From Oscillospiraceae bacterium (GTDB lineage: Bacteria; Bacillota; Clostridia; Oscillospirales; Ruminococcaceae), in contig JALEQE010000170.1 in the NCBI GenBank assembly GCA_022766825.1, positions 1 through 38,291 of the forward strand: a DNA stretch of 38,291 bases, in the 5' to 3' direction. Positions within the stretch are counted from its first letter, which is position 1, and each line of letters opens with the position of its first letter. Below the pieces are notes generated by a model. That model was not told where the DNA came from and ran no database searches. It was given only the letters and a program-made list of their open reading frames with translations. This document shows, piece after piece, positions 9,374 through 16,198 of this stretch. The position numbers and the translations under genes are program-made.

Positions 9374-9535
9374 GGACTGTGACGGCTTTGTAACCTTTTT
9401 TGACGTATTTATTACAAATTTGTAACCTTTTTCTATTTTTTTAAATCAAAGCAAACAGCGGGTATATTCTTTTTGTGCATTGTGACCGCTGACAAACGGC
9501 GCGTCTGCACCGCAGGAAATATTATCCGAAAACAC

Positions 9536-9564
9536 TTGCAAAAACGAACAGAATGTGGTATAAT
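9536..9564 (+). promoter_or_regulatory. SigA-type promoter for the zinc-ribbon protein gene
   Basis: TTGCAA-N17-TATAAT. Confidence 0.7.
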
Positions 9565-9618
9565 ACATATACGGGCAATTTCACCCTGTATCCGATATAT
9601 CGAAAGGAGTTTTTGACA

Positions 9619-10029
9619 ATGAGTTTTTTGGACGATGTAATCACCACCACTAAAAATGTTGCGGCAACAGCCGGCAAAAAGACAGACGAGGCAATCAAGA
9701 TCTCCAAGCTGAAAATCAAATCCTCACAGCTTAACAACGACATAAAGAATAAGTATGAGAAACTCGGCGCGTTGGTTTACGAAATGGCAAAATCGGGAGA
9801 AAAGGACACCGAGGCTTTCGACGCGGCTATTGCGGAAATTGATACAGCGAAGACGGAGCTTGCCGATATTGAGAAACAGCTTGATGAGCTGAAAGGCAAA
9901 GTTGCCTGCCCGTCCTGCGGACTTAAAACGGACAACGACAATACTTTCTGCCCCAAGTGCGGCGCAAAGCTTCCTGAAAAACCCAAAGAGGAAGAAAAAC
10001 CTGTCGTTGACGAAAACAAGGAAGACTAA
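9619..10029 (+). CDS. Coiled-coil zinc-ribbon protein
   Basis: Start at ATG 9619 after RBS gaaaggag; C-terminal CPSCGLKTDNDNTFCPKCGAKL. Confidence 0.85.
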   Translation: MSFLDDVITTTKNVAATAGKKTDEAIKISKLKIKSSQLNNDIKNKYEKLGALVYEMAKSGEKDTEAFDAAIAEIDTAKTELADIEKQLDELKGKVACPSCGLKTDNDNTFCPKCGAKLPEKPKEEEKPVVDENKED

Positions 10030-10043
10030 TTTAAGGCAACACC

Positions 10044-10068
10044 GGAGAGCTTCGGCTCTCCTTTTTTT
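10044..10068 (+). terminator. Intrinsic terminator
   Basis: GGAGAGC-TTCG-GCTCTCC followed by TTTTTTT. Confidence 0.92.
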
Positions 10069-10162
10069 GTAATTGAATGGGGATTTTGCCGAAATTGCGG
10101 TATAAAATTGTGACATATTTCACAAAAAATTACGAAAAATTGCCGCTTGTTGAAAAATCAAG

Positions 10163-10191
10163 TTGCCAAAACAGAAAATATATGCTATAAT
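10163..10191 (+). promoter_or_regulatory. SigA-type promoter for the TrpX-like operon
   Basis: TTGCCA-N17-TATAAT. Confidence 0.7.
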
Positions 10192-10276
10192 ATATGATGT
10201 AGTTTGGTGCTTTGGGGCATTAAACCGCAAAATACTTTTAATAAATACAAACAGGCAAAAGACAAAGGAGAAGAAA

Positions 10277-11395
10277 ATGAAATTCAAAAAGATTATGGCG
10301 GCAGCGGCAGCTTCAATGATGCTCTGCTCAATGACCGCGTGCGGCAACAATACAAGCAGCACGACTTCCACAACAAATAACGCAAACACTGGCACGACAA
10401 ACTCAAGTGTGACTTCCACAACCGATTCCAATACCTCATCGGCGGCGGAGTCCAAGACGGAAAGCACAGCGGCTGATTCATCTGCTGCAACAAGCGACAC
10501 AAGCACTGCTACCGTTGACCTCGGCGACAAGGTGTTCAACATAGGTATCTGCCAGCTTTTGGAGCACCCCGCTCTTGACGCGGCTACAAAGGGCTTTGAA
10601 GAGGCTCTTACCGAAAAGCTCGGCGAAGACCACGTTAAATTCGATTTCCAGAACGCGCAGGGCGAGGCTACAAACTGTGCAACAATCACAAACAAATTCG
10701 TTTCCGCAAACGTTGACCTCATTATGGCTAACGCAACAGCGGCGCTCTCATCGGCAGTTTCCGCAACCGAAACAATCCCGATAGTAGGTACATCCATCAC
10801 AGCTTATGATGTTGCTTTGGGCGGCTCTGACTGGAAAGGCAAGAACGTTACGGGAGCGTCCGACCTTGCTCCGCTCGACCAGCAAGCGGCTATGCTGAAG
10901 GCTATATTCCCCGATGCGAAGAAAGTCGGCATTCTCTACTGCTCCGCAGAGCCTAACTCACAGTATCAGGCAGAGGAAATCGCAAAGTATTTCAAGGAAG
11001 ACGGTATCGAAACCAAGGAATACACCGTTGCGGATTCAAATGAAATTCAGGCTCAGACGCAGGCTGCAGTAAACGAGTGCGATGTTATCTACATTCCGAC
11101 CGATAACACAATCGCGAACGCTGCTGAAACAGTTAAGAACGTTGTAGTTCCCGCGAAGAAACCCGTTGTTGCGGGCGAAGAGGGCATTTGCAGCGGCTGC
11201 GGCACAGTTACTCTGTCAATCAGCTACCACGATATGGGTTACGCGGCAGGCGAAATGGCATACGATATTCTTGTAAACGGTAAGAAAGCGGGCGACCTCG
11301 AAATCGGTTACTCTCCCGTTACAAAGAAGTACAATCAGGAAATCTGCGACGAACTCGGTATCACCGTTCCTGACGATTATACTGCAATTGAGTAA
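10277..11395 (+). CDS. ABC transporter substrate-binding lipoprotein (ABC_sub_bind / TrpX-like)
   Basis: Lipoprotein signal MKFKKIMAAAAASMMLCSMTACG, Ser/Thr-rich linker, then VFNIGICQLLEHPALDAATKGFEEAL typical of this family; RBS aaaggag; start placed at 10277. Confidence 0.9.
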   Translation: MKFKKIMAAAAASMMLCSMTACGNNTSSTTSTTNNANTGTTNSSVTSTTDSNTSSAAESKTESTAADSSAATSDTSTATVDLGDKVFNIGICQLLEHPALDAATKGFEEALTEKLGEDHVKFDFQNAQGEATNCATITNKFVSANVDLIMANATAALSSAVSATETIPIVGTSITAYDVALGGSDWKGKNVTGASDLAPLDQQAAMLKAIFPDAKKVGILYCSAEPNSQYQAEEIAKYFKEDGIETKEYTVADSNEIQAQTQAAVNECDVIYIPTDNTIANAAETVKNVVVPAKKPVVAGEEGICSGCGTVTLSISYHDMGYAAGEMAYDILVNGKKAGDLEIGYSPVTKKYNQEICDELGITVPDDYTAIE

Positions 11396-11421
11396 TCAAT
11401 AAACCACATAAACACAAGCAG

Positions 11422-11445
11422 CGGGGAGCGGTATTCCGATCCCCG
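11422..11445 (+). other. Intergenic hairpin (attenuator-like) after SBP gene
   Basis: CGGGGAGCGG-TATT-CCGATCCCCG, one internal mismatch; weak T-tract follows. Confidence 0.6.
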
Positions 11446-11452
11446 TTACTTT

Positions 11453-11717
11453 AAGGTAGCACCGCATAATTATTGTCGTGCGATTGCGCAGTCAGATTTA
11501 TAGTGCGTTCGCCTTTTGTGCGGCACGTCCTGTGCCGCTTGGGCGAACGCCTTCCGACTTCGTGTCGGCGTCAGATTGTACAATGAGGACGACGCAAGGC
11601 TGTATGCCTTACAAGGACGAATTGTGCAAGATGACGGAAAATATGCAAGCAAAGCGCGAGACGACGGCAACGTCGTCTGAGCAAAGGCGTTAGCCGTTAA
11701 TTGTGCGGTGTTGCCTT
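11453..11717. repeat. Copy 1 of a ~265-bp dispersed inverted-repeat-bounded structured element
   Basis: Ends AAGGTAGCACCGCATAATTA / TAATTGTGCGGTGTTGCCTT; ~125 bp of left part nearly identical to reverse complement of 38023-38291; nested hairpin GCGTTCGCC..GCGGCAC..GTGCCGC..GGCGAACGC. Confidence 0.85.
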
Positions 11718-11750
11718 AAATTAATGCAATAATTGCGATTGGAGAAATAA

Positions 11751-12755
11751 ATGAACACGCTCACCACATTTGTAAACTCTCTTCCGGGAAATATCTCGCA
11801 GGGGCTTATTTGGGGTATTCTGGCAATCGGCGTTTTTATCACTTATAAAATACTTGATTTTGCCGATTTAAGCGTTGACGGCTCAATAGGCACAGGCGGC
11901 GCGGTTGCAGTAATGCTTATCACAAACGGCGTTCCCGTTCCTGTGGCATTGCTTTGTTCTTTTGTATCGGGCTGTCTTGCGGGACTTGCGACAGGTCTTA
12001 TGAACACTCTGCTGGGCATACCGGGAATATTGGCGGGTATTTTGACACAACTTGCGTTGTATTCAATCAATCTGGATATTATGGGACAGTCAAACCGTCC
12101 TGTAAGCGTTGACAAATACGACTTGATTGTTTCGCAAAGATATGTTATGACGCAGGGAAACGAAATAACGAGCGTTGTAATTCAAGTGTTGAAAATAGTC
12201 GCGATTGTTGCTTTTATTATCGCTGTTCTGTATTGGTTCTTCGGCACGGAATACGGCTTTACAATCCGCGCTACGGGCTGCAACTCAAATATGGCGAGAG
12301 CGCAGGGTATCAACACGAAAAAGTCAACGGTAATCGCACTTGTGCTTTCCAACGGACTTGTCGGACTTGCGGGCGGACTGCTTTCACAGTATCAAGGCTT
12401 TGCGGACGTAAATATGGGACGCGGCGCAATCGTTATCGGACTTGCCGCCGTAATAATCGGTGACGTTTTGGGAACGATTATTTTCAGAAAGCATTTCAAC
12501 TTTGTCGCAAAACTTGCGTTTACGGTAGTGGGTTCTGTCATTTACTTCCTTGTATTGCAACTGGTAATGCTGACGGGACTTCCCTCGGCGAATACCAAAC
12601 TTTTCTCGGCTGTTATCGTTATGATATTCCTTGCGGTGCCGTATCTTAAAAAAGCGGCGAAAACATCATTCAGGCGAGCGGGAAAAAACGCCGAAAAAGT
12701 CACAATCACCACAATTGATGAGAAAGGAGCGACAGACAATGCTGACACTCACTGA
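11751..12755 (+). CDS. ABC transporter permease (TrpY-like, branched-chain-type)
   Basis: 334 aa multi-TM protein between SBP and ATPase genes; GFTIRATGCNSNMARAQGINT motif. Confidence 0.88.
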   Translation: MNTLTTFVNSLPGNISQGLIWGILAIGVFITYKILDFADLSVDGSIGTGGAVAVMLITNGVPVPVALLCSFVSGCLAGLATGLMNTLLGIPGILAGILTQLALYSINLDIMGQSNRPVSVDKYDLIVSQRYVMTQGNEITSVVIQVLKIVAIVAFIIAVLYWFFGTEYGFTIRATGCNSNMARAQGINTKKSTVIALVLSNGLVGLAGGLLSQYQGFADVNMGRGAIVIGLAAVIIGDVLGTIIFRKHFNFVAKLAFTVVGSVIYFLVLQLVMLTGLPSANTKLFSAVIVMIFLAVPYLKKAAKTSFRRAGKNAEKVTITTIDEKGATDNADTH

Positions 12756-13548
12756 CATCAGAAAAACCTTTAATGCGGGCACAATCAACGAGAAGAAAGC
12801 GTTGAACGGCGTTACTATCGACCTCGACGACGGTGATTTTGTTACGATAATTGGCGGCAACGGCGCGGGAAAATCCACCACGCTTAATGCAATCGCGGGT
12901 GTATGGCCTGTTGACAGCGGTTCTATCGTCATTAACGGGAAAAACGTTACGGGACTTTCCGAACACAAGCGAGCGAAGTTTATCGGGCGCGTATTCCAGG
13001 ACCCGATGACGGGTACGGCGGCTACAATGGAAATACAGGAAAATCTTGCTCTCGCGAAACGCAGAGGAAATCCCCGCGGACTGAAATGGGGCATTACAAA
13101 GCGTGAACGTGAAGAATATCACGAGTTACTGAAAACGCTTGATTTGGGACTTGAAGACCGTATGACTTCAAAAGTTGGTTTGCTTTCGGGCGGACAGCGA
13201 CAGGCGCTGACCTTGCTTATGGCAACGCTCAAAAAGCCGGATATTCTGTTGCTTGACGAACACACCGCCGCTCTTGACCCGAAAACCGCCGCGAAAGTAT
13301 TGGAACTTTCGGACAAGATTATCGAAGAAAATCACCTCACGGCTATGATGGTTACGCACAATATGGAAGCGGCAATCAAGCACGGAAACCGTCTTATTAT
13401 GATGAACAACGGTAGAATTATCTATGATGTAAAAGGCGAAGAAAAGAAAAAGCTGACCGTGAATATTCTGCTTGAAAAATTCGAACAGGCAAGCGGTTCA
13501 AAGATGAACAACGACCGTATTCTCCTATCAAAAGGCGAAACGGATTAA
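12739..13548 (+). CDS. ABC transporter ATP-binding protein (TrpZ-like)
   Basis: MLTLTDIRKTFNAGTINEKKALNG; Walker A GGNGAGKST, LSGGQRQ, LLLDEHTAALDPKTA; start at 12739 after RBS. Confidence 0.9.
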   Translation: MLTLTDIRKTFNAGTINEKKALNGVTIDLDDGDFVTIIGGNGAGKSTTLNAIAGVWPVDSGSIVINGKNVTGLSEHKRAKFIGRVFQDPMTGTAATMEIQENLALAKRRGNPRGLKWGITKREREEYHELLKTLDLGLEDRMTSKVGLLSGGQRQALTLLMATLKKPDILLLDEHTAALDPKTAAKVLELSDKIIEENHLTAMMVTHNMEAAIKHGNRLIMMNNGRIIYDVKGEEKKKLTVNILLEKFEQASGSKMNNDRILLSKGETD

Positions 13549-13555
13549 ATTATTT

Positions 13556-13586
13556 AAGCCGCAAAGTAAAATTCGCGGCTTTATTC
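13556..13586 (+). terminator. Probable intrinsic terminator
   Basis: AAGCCGC / GCGGCTT stem followed by T-rich sequence, just after stop at 13548. Confidence 0.65.
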
Positions 13587-13691
13587 AATCGTTATATTAA
13601 CAATACCGCACAGAGATTATAAAGTTTTTTTATCAAGCAGAGTTCCAAACCCCGCAGAAATAGAAGAATTACTCAGAAAACAATAAAACAA

Positions 13692-13722
13692 CAAAAAATT
13701 GCCCTCGTAATCCGAAGGCAAT
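13692..13722 (-). terminator. Probable terminator of the deacetylase gene
   Basis: ATTGCC / GGCAAT stem with T-tract on the minus strand, immediately downstream of the deacetylase stop. Confidence 0.7.
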
Positions 13723-13748
13723 TCTTTTATAATCAAAAGGCTGAAAAA

Positions 13749-14795
13749 TCACTTTACAACCCCGTCTGCCTGCGAAACAACCGAATTGGACGTAACAGTG
13801 CTTGTATCGGTTGAAGTCACATCGGAAGTGCTGTCGCTTTCATTGATACGCGCCATAACCTCCTGCGCGTACGGTTGCAATTCTTTCGGAAGAGCGTTCA
13901 CATCGCCGTTCTTCAACGCTGTGCGAGCCTGTTCTATCTGCTGTTCCGAAAGTCCCATCGCGGACAGTTTATCCGAATACTGTGCAATAACCTCCTCTAC
14001 CCTTTCATCGGATATTTTCACTGTTTCCGCGGCCTGAGGGATTTGCTTTCCGTCAGAATCGATTGTGTAATTATCCTTGAATATCAGATCTTTTACGGTG
14101 ACAAATTCGTATCCTTGGGATTTCAGTTCGCCGAGTATATCAGGCAACGCTTCGGTTGTGTTTTCAAGATCGTTATGGAAAAGAAGTATCGAGCCGGGTT
14201 TTACGCCTTTAAGCACTTTTTTCTTGATATCCGATGCGGACGGCTTTTTCCAGTCAACGCTGTCAACGTCCCACTGAATTACTTTCATTCCCATACCGTC
14301 AAGCGTTGTGATAAGACTGTCGTCATACTCACCGTAAGGAGCGCGGTAAAGCGTTGGTTCTTCGCCCGTCAGCATTTTGATTTTGCGGGTACATTCACGG
14401 GTATCGGCAATCAGGTCGTTCACATTCATTCCGAGAACGTGCGGGTGTTTATCCGAGTGATTTTCTATTTCGTGACCCGCGTCAAAAAATTTCTTCACAT
14501 CATCTGGATAACGGTCGCACCAATCACCCGTTACGAAAAACGTTGCTTTCGCGTCGTTGTCCTTAAGTATACTGATAAGTTCATCGGTGTTGGAGTTCTC
14601 CCATGCTACGTCGAATGTCACCGCGATTTTCTTTTTGTCACATTCGACGGAATAAATAGGCAAGAGCCGTTTCGCGGCGCGAGATCCGACAGAAGTCGCC
14701 GCCAGAGTTATTCCTACAGCAACGGCAACCACGACAAATAACGCAATCGCAATTACACGTTTTATTTGTTTTTTTGTAAAAGTAACCGATTTCAT
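13749..14795 (-). CDS. Polysaccharide deacetylase family protein (PdaA/PdaB-like), membrane-anchored
   Basis: N-terminal TM; KKIAVTFDVAWENSNTDELISILKDNDAKATFFVTGDW; HEIENHSDKHPH; RAPYGEYDD; C-terminal Ser/Thr-rich tail. Confidence 0.88.
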   Translation of the reverse strand: MKSVTFTKKQIKRVIAIALFVVVAVAVGITLAATSVGSRAAKRLLPIYSVECDKKKIAVTFDVAWENSNTDELISILKDNDAKATFFVTGDWCDRYPDDVKKFFDAGHEIENHSDKHPHVLGMNVNDLIADTRECTRKIKMLTGEEPTLYRAPYGEYDDSLITTLDGMGMKVIQWDVDSVDWKKPSASDIKKKVLKGVKPGSILLFHNDLENTTEALPDILGELKSQGYEFVTVKDLIFKDNYTIDSDGKQIPQAAETVKISDERVEEVIAQYSDKLSAMGLSEQQIEQARTALKNGDVNALPKELQPYAQEVMARINESDSTSDVTSTDTSTVTSNSVVSQADGVVK

Positions 14796-14826
14796 ACTGT
14801 TCCCTCCATAATATAGTGATTACTGC

Positions 14827-14916
14827 TCTATAAATATGTTACAGCGGGGACAAATATGACAAGCGTAAAAAATGCCGTACACGCTTTCACGCATACGGCA
14901 TTTTCGGAATTTAGGT
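14827..14916. repeat. 90-bp direct repeat copy A (contains terminator-like hairpin)
   Basis: 88/90 identical by eye to 16102-16191. Confidence 0.9.
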
Positions 14917-15057
14917 GAAACCACATAATTATTGCCATAAAAAGGCTTGTGAAATAACGTTTCATAGAAACACACAATACGACAAAAAATTCACGCGTGC
15001 GTTTTTCGCAAATTTCCGTGCATTTTCATACATTATGTTCCAGACACATATAACAGA

Positions 15058-15111
15058 AATTAACCGCTCCCAAAGCCCTGGATCGGCTCGGGGATCTGTT
15101 TTACATCTATA
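15058..15111. repeat. ~55-bp direct repeat copy A (decayed terminator)
   Basis: AATTAACCGCTCCCAAAGCCCTGGATCGGCTCGGGGATCTGTTTTACATCTATA, closely matching 16053-16107. Confidence 0.85.
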
Positions 15112-15192
15112 TTTAGCGGTTTGACATCAGATGTGTATATTCGACGCCAAGTGTATCATATTGTCTATAATTATTGTAGAGGCATTTTTTCA

Positions 15193-15221
15193 TTGACTTT
15201 TTTCAGGAATTGTAGTATAAT
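15193..15221 (+). promoter_or_regulatory. SigA-type promoter of the zeta-kinase-like module
   Basis: TTGACT-N17-TATAAT. Confidence 0.8.
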
Positions 15222-15259
15222 AAAATTGAAAACAACCATTGCGAAAGGAGTTTGATTAC

Positions 15260-15496
15260 ATGAGTGATATTAAAATCAGAAGGACAACGAAATATTCCGT
15301 TAAAGTAATATCCTCTGATAATTCAAGCAATGAGGTATCTCCGGTAGACGCAGAAATGGACGCAAGAGCAAAACAGGCTGTAAAATCTGCTATAGAGAAA
15401 GCTAAATTCTGCAAAAAACCTGTCGCGCACTATGATGCTGTTACCAAGCGCACTTATTTGGAGTATCCTAACGGAGAAAAGCGTTATGTCGACTAG
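15260..15496 (+). CDS. Small protein (78 aa), candidate antitoxin/partner of the downstream zeta-like kinase
   Basis: RBS gaaaggag upstream; MSDIKIRRTTKYSVKVISSDN...; stop overlaps start of the next gene by 11 bp. Confidence 0.7.
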   Translation: MSDIKIRRTTKYSVKVISSDNSSNEVSPVDAEMDARAKQAVKSAIEKAKFCKKPVAHYDAVTKRTYLEYPNGEKRYVD

Positions 15497-16037
15497 AAAA
15501 CCAATGATACTGGTGCTTGCCGGTCCTAACGGCTCAGGGAAAAGCACAATTACTCAGTACTTTGAAAAGGTCGGAGAGTATACGAATGCTGACGATGTGG
15601 TATCAGCTACGGGAATGAGCAACGAGGAAGCCGCAACTTTTGTGGATAACAAGAGATATCACGCCATTAAAATGAAACAGGACTTTACATTTGAAACAGT
15701 CTTATCTTCCCAATACAAAATGGATATTCTCAGAAAAGCAAAAAGCGAAGGATATTTCATCAAATGCATTTTCGTACTGACTATCGATCCGCTTGTCAAT
15801 GTAGCCAGAGTAGAAGCAAGAGTTGCATCCGGTGGTCACGATGTTGATAAAGAGAAGATAAAAAGCCGATACTACAAGTCGCTGGCAAATATAAAAGAAC
15901 TGATGACTTTATGTGATATTCTTCATGTTTATGACAACACGATTGAACCTGTTAGAATCATACGAAAACACAAGGAAGATGTTACTGTTTTTCCGAATGA
16001 ACTGTGGACAGAGGATATGATTTTAAATCTGCTTTAA
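15486..16037 (+). CDS. Zeta-toxin-like P-loop kinase / COG4185-type ATPase
   Basis: MSTRKPMILVLAGPNGSGKSTITQYF (Walker A), FTFETVLSS, VEARVASGGHDVDKEKIKSRYYKSLANI. Confidence 0.82.
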   Translation: MSTRKPMILVLAGPNGSGKSTITQYFEKVGEYTNADDVVSATGMSNEEAATFVDNKRYHAIKMKQDFTFETVLSSQYKMDILRKAKSEGYFIKCIFVLTIDPLVNVARVEARVASGGHDVDKEKIKSRYYKSLANIKELMTLCDILHVYDNTIEPVRIIRKHKEDVTVFPNELWTEDMILNLL

Positions 16038-16052
16038 ACGTTCCTAGTAACG

Positions 16053-16107
16053 AATTAACCGCTCCCCAAAGCCCTGAATCGGCTCGGGGAGCGGTTTTAC
16101 ATCTATA
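16053..16107. repeat. ~55-bp direct repeat copy B
   Basis: AATTAACCGCTCCCCAAAGCCCTGAATCGGCTCGGGGAGCGGTTTTACATCTATA. Confidence 0.85.
16057..16098 (+). terminator. Intrinsic terminator of the zeta-kinase-like module
   Basis: Perfect 11-bp stem AACCGCTCCCC / GGGGAGCGGTT followed by TT. Confidence 0.8.
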
Positions 16108-16191
16108 AATATATTACAGCGGGGACAAATATGACAAGCGTAAAAAATGCCGTACACGCTTTCACGCATACGGCATTTTCGGAATTTAAGT
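16102..16191. repeat. 90-bp direct repeat copy B; hairpin serves as probable terminator of the hydrogenase operon (minus strand)
   Basis: AATGCCGTA / TACGGCATT stem with T-tract on the minus strand; immediately downstream of the HydA stop at 16199. Confidence 0.85.
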
Positions 16192-16198
16192 CACTTGA

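Noticed and set aside
11470-11670. ORF on minus strand sharing the C-terminus PTRSRKAFAQAAQDVPHKRRTHY.SDCAIARQ with the ORF at 38090..38275
   Set aside because: The shared peptide is just the translation of the dispersed repeat element (conserved hairpin region); not a protein family. Similarity is explained by nucleotide identity.
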